A stretch of 64,000 bases of DNA. Source: Mytilus galloprovincialis (lineage: Eukaryota > Mollusca > Bivalvia > Mytilida > Mytilidae). The notes under the pieces were generated by a model. That model searched no databases. It was not told where the DNA came from and saw only the letters and a program-made list of their open reading frames with translations. Every line of letters begins with the position of its first letter. Within the stretch, counting starts at the first letter, position 1. The DNA lies in the NCBI RefSeq assembly GCF_965363235.1, contig NC_134847.1, positions 52,360,439 through 52,424,438 of the forward strand, given 5' to 3'. The position numbers were made by a program, and so were the translations under genes. Positions 10,170 to 23,400 of the stretch are shown here, in pieces.

Positions 10170-12737
10170 GATTCAATATTTTATTAAAGTCTCACCACTT
10201 GTATAACATTATACATTCCAATAAACATATAAAACATTGCGTATAACATGAAATATTGGAAAACATTTATAAAACATATTGCATATTAAAACTAACAGTA
10301 AAATATCATTAGCTTAAATACTAAAACATATAATACACGTGCCATTCTATTAAGAATTATGAGAGACTAATATTAAAGGATTAATTATATACAATATTTT
10401 ACACAATTTTAAAACTAAATATATCTAAGATTTAAAATACATCATAAAAAAATTTGTTCTTCTACATAAAATATTATAGAAGGTTTTAGCAACTAACTGA
10501 CATAGTTCTTCGTTTTTGAATTAAAATTTTTTCGTCAATAGACAAGTTATACAATTGATCGTTATGTTTTACTGCTTCACTATACAATATATTTCGAAGG
10601 TCTGCATATAAAGGACATAAAGACATATTTTGTTTTAAATATAACTCTGTACAATTTTGTGATTTATATATCTTATAAGTACGAAGCTTGTTACCATTAC
10701 TCTGTGACAAAATTATTGTTTGCCATTCTGCAATATATTTATTAAATAAAACATTTTCAATTTCTAGAACAATATTCTTATGCAGCACACAATCAATACT
10801 AGTATACAAATCAAAATTACAATCTTTTAAGTTTTTTTTATGGCTCTATTACACCCGTTTTTCTTATTGTTTACAGCATTTTTATGTGACCATTTGAACA
10901 CTTTATAATTTATTCTGTCATTGGTCATGACACTACATCTTGCCCAGGACCTGAAGACACATGTCCATTGCTTTACAGTAGGTTGTCTCCAGCCCATGTC
11001 CCCGTTAATTACATCATTTGGCGTATACTTGCCCACACCCATAAAAAACCTGATAGCTCTGTTCTGGACAGCGTAAATACAAGAGAAAGAACGAGTACCC
11101 CAAATGGATGCACCGTAGCTTATGACCGACCAGACCAGAGTATGAAATATATTGTAAAGGCACTGTGTTGGAAACCACCATGTGCTTTAAATAATTAATA
11201 AACTTAGAGCTCGACTTGCAGACCTTGCTACAGCTTTAGTCATTTCATTATTGTCGAGATATTGTCAACAGTAGACCAGAATATTGGTAACAAGATACTA
11301 TTTGTACTGTATTATTATTTAACAAAAAAGATTTAGGTGTTTGTTGAACCGAAGGGTTCCTAAAATGGACAACTTTAGTTTTATCTAAGTTCACATTCAT
11401 ACAATTGGTAACACACCAATTACTTAATACATCTAATACTAGTAGAGTTTGTAAACTGTTTTCATTTTCAGCAATAAATACAATGTCATCAGCATATAAT
11501 AGTATACCAATTTTTTCACCATCAATGTCTACACCAATGTCTAGTGCTTTATTACATAAATTAAACTATTAATAAAAATCTTGAACATAACAGGCGATAA
11601 TACACATCCTTGTTTTTTACCTGAATTAACGCTAAACCAATCTGTCATATTGGAAGTTAATGTACTTAGATGGCCAATGGCACGGGCGCATTGCATTTGC
11701 ATAAAAAAATCAATCTTTCATTTGCGCCACAGGAAAGGAATACTCATCGCTCTGTCGTGAATATTAAAGATTTGTTTATACAGTATTACTGAGACTACAA
11801 TAATAGTAGTCTCAGAGAAATTCCCCTGGATAATTGATTCAGTTCAATCATACTCATTTCTAAATTTCTAAATACAAAACTGAAAGTCACTTAGGTTTAG
11901 ATCTATATAGTGTTCACATTTTAGATGTACATGTATCAATATGTATCAATATGGACATTGCCAATTCAGAGACAAACCAAGGAAATAAGTCTCTTCAGAT
12001 GTTCTGAAAAATTGTGACAAGTCATTTAGGTGTCCTAAAAGACTTGCAAAGGTACAATAACTTGTAAAGGCAGAATAACAACTGATATGACACAAAACAA
12101 TTATCAAAACTTTGAACAATCGCAACAGTGGGGTAAACCAGCAGAAAGTATAATCTCAAAAACTCATTGAAAGGTATACTTATGCTTGTATGATGACTTG
12201 TTTCTGAGGAATATGTTTTGACTAACAAGAACTTTATCAAAAGTGTTGTTTTTAAATTTTTTTTTATTAATACCTGTATTATTGTATTATGCGTATTTAC
12301 TTGTAATATTGGCGCAAATGAAATATAGTTTGTGGCGCAAATGAAATGCCAATTGGCGCAAAAGCAAAGCACCGCAATGGCACTTCTACCTTTACGGAAG
12401 CCAGTTTGCTCGTGATAAATAATATCTCTTTGTTCTAACCAATACACTAATCTATCATTCAATATACTGCAATTTATAATTTATATGCACAGGGAGCTAA
12501 AGTTATGCCCCTATATGACAAAGGTTCTCGTGGATCTGAAGTTGAAGACTTAGGAATTTGGGTTATAATACTTTTACCCCATACAGAAGGAATTTTTCCA
12601 TACTTGAAACATATATTAAATAAATTATGCAAAATTAACATAAATGCATTATTTCTAAATAATTCTACTGACAACTGATCAATACCTGGTGACTTGCCAT
12701 TTTTACTTATAACAGCATATTCTACTTCTTCAAACAA
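10170..12737 (-). mobile_element. Broken non-LTR retrotransposon (LINE), reverse-transcriptase region and 3' end
   Basis: Read on the minus strand, 12737-12474 encodes the RT entry region (KNGKSPGIDQLSVELFRNN, then a YRGITL motif). 12462-12384 continues with YWLEQRDIIYHEQTGFRKGR. After a transposon insertion (11684-12375) the frame resumes as GHLSTLTS, then GKKQGCVLSPVMF and the catalytic LLYADDIVF (about 11505-11480). Distal parts include FFMGVGKYTPNDVINGDMGW (about 11040) and a basic C-terminal stretch to 10486. 10170-10485 looks like a 3' UTR. The copy is dead: it is 5'-truncated, carries at least one frameshift after IFINSLI, and lacks roughly 60 residues between the LTS and the GKKQG segment, including the catalytic A-box aspartate region. 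The clade is not determined. Confidence 0.8.
11684..12375. mobile_element. Non-autonomous DNA transposon (hAT-like) inserted in the LINE
   Basis: A 692-bp insert is flanked by identical 8-bp repeats AATGGCAC (11676-11683 and 12376-12383). Its ends are imperfect inverted repeats: GGGCGCATTGCATTTGC at the left, and the complement of GCGGTGCTTTGCTTTTGCGC at the right. A TTTCATTTGCGCCACA block follows on the left and has its complement near 12330. Removing the insert and one 8-bp copy restores a continuous LINE frame (GFRKGRSAIGHLSTLT), so the boundaries are well fixed. An 8-bp target duplication is typical of hAT, but no transposase is present. Confidence 0.8.
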
Positions 12738-12749
12738 TATTTCCCCATC

Positions 12750-13850
12750 TAAAAAATCATCTGGAATATTAATATTAACATTAGATTATGCAATTAGATC
12801 TATATATATTTATATGATTTCTGTCATACTCAAGAAATATAGGGGTGATTTTTATCGTACCTTTTTATATGGTGAACGTAATGAGTGGTATCATTTATTG
12901 CACTATTTTTTTTAATTTTCATATATTGTCGATTTTCTTTCTGAAATTTGAAACCAGTCTTCTAACGAAACATATCTTCCCTTTTGACATTCGGATATCC
13001 GATAAATAAAATGCATACAAATGATAGAAACTCTTTCTACAGAGTAAAATAAAATTCGAAAGGTTGGGGGATTTATTATTTTATTTAACATTTTTATATA
13101 CGGTAATCACGGCGGTGTTTTTATTATGCGAAAAATGCGACAGGGTTATAAATCGCAATAACGTAAACTCGCATTTTAAAATATCATGTATGTAAATTAC
13201 ACAGGTATGTTTCACAATATCGCAAAATCAAAATAGGCTTCTAGTCTTAAACAAAAAATCGCGATAATAAATGAACACAATATTCGTTTACTCTCGTTGG
13301 GATTTTACAATTTATAAATAAATTTACCAGTGTCCAAGATAAACAGGTGATACTTGTACGCATTCTGTTTTTTTTTATGTCTAAATTGTAGATGTTTTCC
13401 AATTCTCGGAATGCCAATTTAATATGAACACTCTTTTATTTTACTCTTTTATTAATATTTATTAACTTTCTATATTTGGATAAATAAGGGATTAATGTCC
13501 GGTCATTGACCAGATTATCCTTTTAATTCTTATCTCATTAAGAACAATTAAAGTGGTCAACTGTTTTATCAGTTGAAAAAATAATTTGAAGATTATTGAC
13601 AAGAAATTATATCTTTATAGCAAAATGAAAGAAAATTATTATAAAATATATTAAATGTTACATACAACGATCTCCCTTTGACACTAATAGTTTTTCGTAA
13701 TTTTCAATTGTTTATTTTAAGCTATGATAATGGAACACTAGCGGAAGCCTGTATTCATAGATCTTTAAATTAAGCAGTGAAAATGGACCAATAGAAAACG
13801 ACCCACTCTATTCTTAAAACTTGCTCTTTGTAAACATTTATTTTATGTTT
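12750..13850. other. Gene-free stretch with a possible MITE
   Basis: 13099-13275 is rich in ATCGCAATA / TCGCGATAAT-like motifs and resembles the MITE at 20567-20743 in composition, but I could not define its ends. Nothing else was recognised. Confidence 0.4.
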
Positions 13851-13857
13851 CATAGAT

Positions 13858-14115
13858 ATAGGAAGATGTGGTGTGAGTGCCAATGAGAACTCTCCATCCA
13901 GATAACAATTTAAAAAAAGTAACCATTAATGTCAATGTACGGCCTTCAACACGGAGCCTTGGCTCACACCGAACAACAAGCTATAAAGGGCCCCAAAATT
14001 ACTAGTGTAAAACCATTCAAACGGGAAAACCAACGGTCTAATCTATATAAAATAAAATAAAACGAGAAACGAGAAACACGTATAAATTACATTAACAAAC
14101 GACAACTACTGTACA
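13858..14115 (+). repeat. Dispersed mussel-type repeat A (plus orientation)
   Basis: Same ordered blocks as in the copy at 37316-38020: AGTGCCAATGAGA, CAATGTACGGCCTTCAACA, GAACAACAAGCTATAAAGG, then the AAAACCAACGG segment. It directly abuts the mosaic element that starts at 14168. Confidence 0.7.
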
Positions 14116-14167
14116 TCAGATTCCGTACATTAAGTTTGCCAAGAAGATATATCTTTATAGCAACAAC

Positions 14168-15969
14168 AACCAGATGCTCCGCAGGGCGCAGCTTTATATG
14201 ACCGCAGAGGTTGAACCCTGAACAGTTGGGGCAAGTATGGACACAACATTCAAGCTGGATTCAGATCTAAATTTGGATTGTGATTAAATAGTTGACACAG
14301 CATAGGTTTCTGACACAGAATGAATGTGGTCTAATGAACTTAAAATATTTTTTTTTGCCTTTGAGCAATTCACTATGCTGTTGAAAAAATGTTTGAAGAA
14401 ATTTTCTTTTTATTTATGAAATCTGAAATAAGAAAAATTTAAACCCCCCCCCCCATTTTTTTTTCACATCCCCCTTTCCCTTTTTCTAAAACTGATCTCA
14501 ATTCAAATTTCTAATGGAGTTTGCAACAATAACTACTCATTTAAATACATTATAAAATATTAAAATGTAAAATAAAGTGCTTGTTATCACTGAATGGTAA
14601 AGATTGTTTTAATTTATCAGTTGGTAGTAAAAGTGAATATACATTGTATATTGTATAAAACAATGATTTAAGTTGATTCAACTACTATTCTAGACAAAGA
14701 AAGATAACTCCAATTGAAAATTTCTTGCTATTGCACAATATTGTGCAATTAGATATTTCATGCTATTGCACAATTGAAAATATTTGCTAGTGCACAATAC
14801 TGTGCAATTGAAGATTTCTTGCTATTGCTGAATACTGTGCAATTGAAAATTTCTTGCTATTGCACAATACTTTATATAATAATTTTGGATCCTGATTTGA
14901 ACCAACTTGAAAACTGGGCCCATAATAAAAAATCTAAGTACATGTTTAGATTCAGCATATCAAAAAAGCCCAAGAATTCAATTTTTGTTAAAATCAAACT
15001 TAGTTTAATATTGGACCCTTTGGACTTTAATGTAGACCAATTTGAAAACGGGACCAAAAATTAAGAATCTACATACACAGTTAGATTTGGCATATCAAAG
15101 AACCCCAATTATTCAATTTTTGATGAAATCAAACAAAGTTTAATTTTGGACCCGATTTGGACCAACTTGAAAACTGGGCCAATAATCAAAAATCTAAGTA
15201 CATTTTTAGATTCAGCATATCAAAGAACCCCAAGGATTCAATTTTTGTTAAAATCAAACTAAGTTTAATTTTGGACCCTTTGGACCTTAATGTAGACCAA
15301 TTTGAAAACGGGACCAAAAATTAAGAATCTACATACACAGTTAGATTCGGCATATCAAAGAACCCCAATTATTCAATTTTTGATGAAATCAAACAAAGTT
15401 CAATTTTGGACCCTTTGGACCCCTTATTCCTAAACTGTTGGGACCAAAACTCCCAAAATCAAAGCCAACCTTCTTTTTATGGTTATAAACCTTGTGTTTA
15501 AAATCATAGATTTCTATTTACTTATACTAAAGTTATGGTGCGAAAACCAAGAATAATGCTTATTTGGGCCCCTTTTTGGCCCCTAATTCCTATACTGTTG
15601 GGACCTCAACTCCCAAAATCAATCTCAACCTTCCTTTTGTGGTCATAAACCTTGTGTTTAATTTCATTGATTTCTATTTACTTATACTAAAGTTATAGTG
15701 CGAAAACCAAGAAAATGCTTATTTGGGCCCTTTTTGGCCCCTAATTCCTAAAATGTTGGGACCAAAACTCCCAAAATCAATCCCAACCTTCCTTTTGTGG
15801 TCATAAACCTTGTGTTAAAATTTCATAGATTTCTATTCACTTTTACTAAAGTTAGAGTGCGAAAACTAAAAGTATTCGGACGACGACGACGAAGACGACG
15901 ATGCAGACGACGACGCCAACATCATACCAATATACGACCAAAAATTTTTCAATTTTTGCGGTCGTATAA
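14168..15969 (+). mobile_element. Mosaic ~1.8-kb repeat element, copy 1
   Basis: Begins AACCAGATGCTCCGCAGGG. Inside this it has TTATATGACCGCA (14194-14206), mirrored at the far end by TGCGGTCGTATAA (15957-15969), which resembles a 13-bp inverted repeat. The interior holds repeated CACAATATTGTGCAATT blocks (14720-14875), tandem ~270-bp units built around a TTTGGACCTTAATGTAGACC segment (14880-15420), ~180-bp units with the GGGACCAAAACTCCCAAAAT motif (15420-15860), and a CGA triplet run (about 15880-15915). Its open frames are repeat artefacts, including an Arg-rich one over the triplet run. An inverted copy lies at 50659-52658. Confidence 0.75.
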
Positions 15970-16307
15970 CAAAACAGCAGAGAAATAGGTTGTTAGTTTG
16001 ACAGAGATGAGTTTTATGTCTTCCCTACTTCTTTTGAAACCTTTTCCAGGTCAAACATTATGTATCTATCCTCCTTAGTAGACCTCCTATATCCATTTGT
16101 GATGTTGGCATACACCTTGAAATTGTTACACTGTCTGTAAGACAGGGTATGATGCCCCTGCCTGACTATAGGAAATTATAAATTCAGCACCATGTATAAT
16201 GATGTTACTATAGGACATAACAGGACAAACCATGATCTCTTTATGCAGCTAGTATAAAAAAAAAATTGCAACTACCTGTCATTTTCAGATTATTTGAAAA
16301 TAAATGG

Positions 16308-17220
16308 GGAATGTGTCCATGGGACGCAGATGATGCTCCAGCTTGCATAACGCATAAAGTTATAAAGGGACATCATTCAAGACAGTAAAAGTGAGGCTAC
16401 CCGAATTTGTACATGATTTGAGTTTTGTGATAATTCGTTTTGTCACTTTACTATTGTGTATATGTTACAAAACATTTGGTTGAGGCAAACTTAAGTAAGA
16501 GACTGAAAACAAAAATTCAACATTTTTTCCATTCATAAAGGGGGGGGGATAACTCTTGAACAGATAAAGTGACGCCACCAAATTTGAACTTGATCTGTGT
16601 ATTGTTGTAAGAAGTGTTGTGTGTAAGTTTTATAAAAATTGGTTGAAGCAAACAAAAGTTAGAGAACCAAAATTAAATTCAGCAATTTTTAAAATTGACT
16701 CTTGAATGATTGAATTGATGCCTCCAAAGTTCAATCTAGATACCATATGTGGTTGCGGTAATAAACATTGTGTATAAGTTTCATACCATTCGGTTGTGGC
16801 AAGCTAATGTTATAGAATGAAAACTAAAAATTCAGTAACTTTTCCATTTATAAAGGGGCATAATTGTAGAACTTTTAAAGTGACGCCACCAATACTCAAA
16901 CTTGGTCTGTTTTGTGGTACTAAGCATAGTGTATAAGTTTTAGCAACATTCAACTCTTGTAAACATTTGAAAAAGATATTTTTTCTTTTTGAATTTATAT
17001 TTTTATCAGTGAAGAAGCCGGCACTTGACGCCACCGTAAACGGCTGAAATCCGCCGTCTACCGGCTACTTTGGAAAGCCCAGAGCATTGTGTACAAGTTT
17101 CATAACTTTTGGTTGAGAGACACTAAAGTATTTGGACCAATTTTGTGACATACGGACAGATTTACAGAGAGAGAAAGGTAAAACTTTATACCCCCTCTAC
17201 TGCAGGTTGGGCATAAAATA
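16308..17220 (+). repeat. Dispersed repeat C with internal ~150-170-bp tandem units
   Basis: Starts with a GTCCATGGGACGCAGATGA segment and ends in the TACCCCCTCTACTGCAGG / GGGCATAAAATA tail. Between them the TATAAAGGGACAT, AAAGTGACGCCACCAA, TGTGTATAAGTTTCATA and GTTGAGGCAAAC motifs recur about five times. A shorter copy lies at 25493-25750. A GC-rich insert (about 17010-17085) that begins and ends with AGCCGG/CCGGCT interrupts it. Only about 30 bp separate this repeat from the end of the DDX10 gene. Confidence 0.65.
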
Positions 17221-17252
17221 ATGATGTGCAAGGAAAAGTAAAATACTAAAAC

Positions 17253-17258
17253 TTTATT
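17253..17258 (-). terminator. DDX10: DDX10 polyadenylation signal
   Basis: A canonical AATAAA on the minus strand starts four bases after the DDX10 stop codon, implying a very short 3' UTR. A GT/T-rich downstream element is not obvious. Confidence 0.6.
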
Positions 17259-17261
17259 TTC

Positions 17262-17439
17262 TCAGCTGTTTAATAACTTTAATGCTAATTCTTCATCTCC
17301 CTCTATTGACAATCCAGTATCCATGGTAACAGAATCCTCATCTGAATCTTCTTCATTTTCATCGCTGTCTTTTTCACTATTATATTCACTCTCTGAATCA
17401 TCATCAGAATTCAAGTCAAACTTAGCCTTCTTACTGGGA
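17262..17439 (-). CDS. DDX10: DDX10 exon 18 (residues 786-844 and stop)
   Basis: Encodes [20 protein letters not shown] through [20 protein letters not shown] and TGA. The end aligns with human LDTGLSLAEDEELVLHLLRS, so the C-terminus is complete. Confidence 0.95.
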
Positions 17440-20400
17440 CTGAAACAAATTATAAACAAGTTTATTGGAAAAAAATGAAAAATTTCATAAGAAATATTAA
17501 TTTTTGATGCCTGCTTACCACTGTAAATCTTTCCCATGTTTCTAGAAAAATAACATATACTGTTTTTTACACTACATTTTGACATGGAAACTCAGTTAGA
17601 TACCAAAAAATATTGTCCACAAAGATATTGAACCTTGCTAAAATTTAGATATAATTGCTCTGAAAAAATCATAAAATTTGAGAGAAAAATAAATTAACAA
17701 CGCATCAACTAACTGCAGTAGGAATTTATCAGGTTTTTATAATGTAGAAATACATATGAACCTATAAAGAGAACTAAATATTAATGCATGCATTTATTTT
17801 AAATCACTATGATTAATTCTTTTCTGTCCATGTTTAAGTTACTATGAAAACTAAAAACAAAAGCAAGTAAGCTCACATACTGCAACTTTTATTTAGAAGG
17901 GAAATGCTAGTCTGTAGAATAACAACGTCACCCTTTGGAAAAAAAACTTTGAGTTGGTAGGGAACACCATGACTAAAATTAATTTGGCTTGTTTAATTTT
18001 CATAAAAATTTTGACAAAATATTAACTTTGACCTTTTGACAAATATATAAAGATTTCATAAAACTTAAACCCCACAGTTTATCTGAAAAAAAATCATTAG
18101 ACATGTTTCACAAACATTTTGACCATTGAGAAGCTTCATATTTCCTTAACAGTAGAACGTTATTAAAATGCTAAGCTGATTTTTAAAGATTTATCTCCCT
18201 GTAGGGTTATATACCACCTTAACTGACGGGAATTATTAAAGAAAATTTAAAAGAAATATTGAAAACCTACCCTTCATCATCACTTTCTTCTTCTTCACTG
18301 TCATCTTCCTCTTCACTTTCTCTTCCATAGATCTTGTCAGGGTCAGGTAACTCTGCTATCAGTTGGTCTGTATCCTCGGTTCCTTCAAATGGTACACCTT
18401 CCTCATCCTGTTCATGAGAAATGAGAATACCATATCAAATAGAAATCTTTTAAAGAACAATTTATAATACCCACCTATCTCAAATTCAGTTTTGACAAGA
18501 AAAGCTGGGTGACAATTAGTGATGCACAGTTAATAAACACTCTCAGTGTCAGAAGATAACTTGCCTTAAACAGATAAAACAAGAATGTGTTCATTGTACA
18601 GGGATGCCCCCCTTGCACTATCATTTTCCATGAAACTAGTGTCAAAACTCTAATTTAGTTGGACTTCAACTTCATCAAAAACTACCTTGACCAAAAACTT
18701 TAACCTGAAGCAGGACAGACAGACAAACAAACTGACCTACAGTAAAAAACATAATGCCCCTAGGTTAGGCATAAAGATACATAGTTACTTGTACTTTTAT
18801 TATAACATAAAGCAGATAAAATGACTTCCAGTTCAGCAAAAGTCACTTCCAGGGTCAAACAATAGCTTACTTTACACTAATTCACAAAACATATGGTTCC
18901 TACATGCTTTTAATGGAAATAGGGGAGATAATTTGCTTCTTTTGGTTTACAAAATGTCACCACTTGTTTCATGGGATAGGTTGCTTAATTGGATATAGGA
19001 AGATGTGGTATGAGTGCCAATGAAACAACTCTCCATCCAAGTAACAATTTATAAAAGTAAACCATTATAGGTCAATGTATGGCCTTCAACACACTAGTTC
19101 CGTAAATATATGGTTTAAGGTACATTAAAACAAAATTAGTGCCAAACAAGAATGTGTCCATAACACACAGATGCCCCACTCACACCATAATTTTTTATGT
19201 TCTGTGGAACATGAAATTGGGGGTAATAACTATAATTTTGCATTAAAATTAGAAAAATAATATCATAGGGAACATGTGTACCAATTGTGTTTTGAGTTTA
19301 TTGGACTTCAACTTCATCAAAAACTACCTGAACCAAAAACTTAAACTTGAAGCAGTACAGTATAATTTTTTATGTTCAGTGGACCATGAAATTGGGGTAA
19401 AAACTCTGATTTTGCATTTAATTTAGAAAGATCTTATCATAGGGAACATGTGTACTAAGTTTGAAGTTGATATGAATTATTACCATTGATACAAACTAAT
19501 TGCATTATAATGGCTTGTATATGTCTGTTATATTTAAACTGTTTATATGGTTTTCGTTTCAATATAGGTTGGTGGACCCTTAAAGTAAATGAAAGTATTA
19601 TAGCACTCTTTTACTTTAGGGGTTCCTGTTAAATCATCTTTATATGGTTTTTGGCTTGTATATAGGTTGTGGGACCCCTAAAGTAAATGAAGGCATTATA
19701 GCACTCTTTTACTTTAGGGGTCCCACATTTGTATTACAAAAAATAAAAAAAAGTGGAAAAGAACTTTATGGAAAATTAAATTAAAAAATTAAATACACTT
19801 AGAACAGGAAGGGAACTATTTTTTTTATATTATTACAAAACAAATGTACTTTTATGGACCAGGACCCCTAAAGTAAAAGAAGGCCAAACATCTTACTTCA
19901 TCGTCATCTTCATTATCATCATTCTTCTTCTTCTTCTCTTCTCTCATTTTCTCTTTTTTCTTTATTCTCTCTTCCTGAAAAATATAAACAGGTGAAAGGC
20001 ATTCAACAAGCTATTTATGGCATACACTGGATTATCTCATTTGAACGTACATATGTAATTAGATATTTGTCAATAATGCGCACCTTTATGAGATCATTTA
20101 CCAGAAAGAGGGGATAGCCTGTATCTCTGCACTATAAACATTCATCAAAGCATCTTAGTGATCATCATTGTGCAGGATAAACTAGAAACAATGTTTGTTT
20201 ATTAGGTAATAAATCACAATTCCCTAATGACAGCGGTGATGATTATCAATTATGAGAATTCAATTTGCTGAATAATTCGTGCAATATAGCATCATAGTTT
20301 TCAAACCACTGGCTCAACATGGGAACGGAAGTGACAATGCCCCATAACGCATGAATGATGTTCACTAAAACCAAAGGTTTTATAGAAATGCATTGAACTC

Positions 20401-23400
20401 GAACTTTGTCTATTGGAATCTTTTGCTCCTTTCTGAAGAACTACTGTAACCTTAAGATAAGGAACAGCAATCAAGTGCTTTCTTTTGCAATGGATTTTGT
20501 ATTATGAATTACCTTTATATCTATTTATTTTCTGACAGTATTATTAGGCACAGAACTAGTTGAAAGTACTGTAAATTCAGAAATTTTTGCATGCATTTAT
20601 TATTGCAATTTTGTTATTTTAGACAGTCTTGTTTTTTAATTCATGAAAAAAATCAAAATGCAAGTTTAAATTATTGCGATTATAACCATGTGGCATTTTT
20701 CGCAATTATAAAAACATTGCAATAATTTCTGAATTTACCGTAGTTATAATTAATGACACTTTACCTTATGTTTTTGTTTGATCCTCTCTCTGAACAGTTG
20801 TTTATCAAACTTATCTTCCTCCATCATGCGTTGCCTAGCAACCTGTATATTTATTCCACCCTCATCCTCGTCATCCTCAAATGTTTTCTTTACAACTGGT
20901 TTCTTCAATTTATCCTCTATTTCCTTATAGAAAAAAAAAAACAAAAGCTTCTATTTATTTCTTTTTAAACTTAATTTTAAAATAAAAATAAATGACCATG
21001 TCACATATAATGCACTTAATATAAAATTAAGGAGATGTGATATGATTGCCAATGAGATATATATATTTACAAGAGACCAAAAGGCAGGGATGTAAACAAA
21101 CTAAAGAACTTTTATCATACAACCTTCAACAATGAGCAAATACCTGACTTGTATAGTAAGCTATAAAAGGTTCAATACGTTCAAAAATTTCGAACTAGAA
21201 AAACCAATGGCTGATTTTATACAGAAGATAATTAATTACAGCTGGCTTCCGTCTTGGATTGGCAGATCTAGAATGTGGAAGGATTAAACATCTTTTAACC
21301 ACAAACAGGGGTGTAACATTACAAATCATTAGATCAGCATGAAGACAAAAACAATAAAAATAACAAAAGACCAAAAAGACAGATCTTAACAGTTATTGTT
21401 GCAGCTAATGAAAGCTAGGTCAAAGCCAATTTCAAGATATGAGTGACAGATATTTAAGATATACACACCATCGAATGAAAACAACATATCACTGACCAAA
21501 ATAGGAAAATTAATTGTATATATCTTGCATGCTAATTTGTTCAAAGAATATTCACTTACATTATTTTTGGAAAGATAAATGACAAGTAAATATCAAGAAG
21601 GCACCAACTGTTTCAAATCAGACAAGTAATAAGTTTCAGGTTGTTATATTTTATTAACCAGCTGTCAGAAAAACAATATCTTGAAAGTCTACTTTTGGCT
21701 ACAAGTTCTAAACAAACAAGCACTTTTAGTAAAATATTTTTTTATGGTGTTTATAGTATAGATCGATTTGTAAGTTTTGACAATCGATCACATCTCTAGG
21801 AGTCCAACTTTCTTTTCCAGAATGCTAACATTTATTCCCTAAAATAAAACTAGCTCTAACATTACCATACCTCTCCCTCCTCATCAAACTGTATCTTTGT
21901 ATTCACTGTTATCTTTTGCTTTGTTAATTTCTTAGCTAGAGCTGCCTTTGATATTGTTTTTTCTTTCTTTTCACTTTTTTCCAATTCCTCTTCTGAATCG
22001 TCCTCTAACTCGACCCGTTTTACAGTGAACAGGTCATCAACATCGTCCTCATCAACGTCAAAATTCATTTCTTGGTTGGATTTATTTTTAGTCACATGAG
22101 AATTTTCATTTTCACTTTCACTTTGTTCACTCTGATCTGAATCGTTTTCAGAGTCGATGTCTTTATCTGATTCACTTTCTGATTCTGACCCTGATGCTAT
22201 TTCAGGATGTAGTCTACTTTCACTTTCTGAAAGGTCATCACTTTCATATTCTTCCACCTGTTTAACTTTTATTTTCTTCTTAATTTTTGCTGCTTTTTCT
22301 TCAAGTCTTTTCTGGTCTCTCTTTAGAAATCTAACCTTTGGTGCTATTGCCAGTCCAAGAGACCTAGAGGATAGATGAAACAAAAGAACTTTACTGTGGA
22401 TTCATAATTATTCGTTGGATACCAATTTTCATGGGTTTTGTGGCCTATGAATAAGGATTGTTCAATGAATAACAAATTTTCTATAGGATTTGTATGCAGA
22501 GATTGGCAAACCACAAAATCAAATATTTTCGAAAATACAAGTTTTCCTCTATCCACTAAAATTCTAAAATTGGTCCCCACGAAAATAGATGAAACTACAA
22601 TATATTAAACTTCTATTAAAAGAAAAACAGTTAAACCAAGACAACCAAACAGGTACAAAATGTAAATATTAAGATAAAATTATATAAATATGGAAACTCA
22701 ACTGGGTCATAATTCTTAATCTGTAACTTGTATCTTTGTAATTTCAAAATTTTCAATTCGTAAATTGTCAATTTGTAACTTGTATCTTTGTAATTTCAAA
22801 ATTCTTAATTTGTAAATTGTCAAATTGTAACTTGTAACTGTGTGATTTCAAAATTCTTTATTGGTAAATTGTTAATTTGTATATGATGTCTTGTAACTTG
22901 TAACATGTCATGTGTGAAATTTCCATGTATGAAATGTCGATGTGTGAAATTTTCATGTATGAAATATTTATGTGTGAAATTTCCATGTATGAAATATCTA
23001 TGTGTGAAATTTCCATGTATGAAATATCTTTGTGTGAAATTTCCATGTATGAAATATCTTTGTGTGAAATTTCCATGTATGAAACGTCGATGTGTGAAAT
23101 TTCCATGTATGAAATATCTTTGTGTGAAATTTCCATGTATGAAATATCTTTGTGTGAAATTTCCATGTATGAAATATCTTTGTGTGAAATTTCCATGTAT
23201 GAAATATCTTTGTGTGAAATTTCCATGTATGAAATATCTTTGTGTGAAATTTCCATGTATGAAATATCTTTGTGTGAAATTTCCATGTATGAAATATCTT
23301 TGTGTGAAATTTCCATGTATGAAATATCTTTGTGTGAAATTTCCATGTATGAAATATCTATGTGTGAAATTTCCATGTATGAAACGTCAATTTGTGAAAT

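Noticed and set aside
15797-15988. Arg-rich frame and its counterpart Val-rich frame at 50561-50815
   Set aside because: Both are translations of the CGA/GTC triplet run in the mosaic repeat.
22157-22378. Ser-rich plus-strand frame
   Set aside because: Antisense shadow of DDX10 exon 14, whose acidic codons read as Ser/Leu on the other strand.
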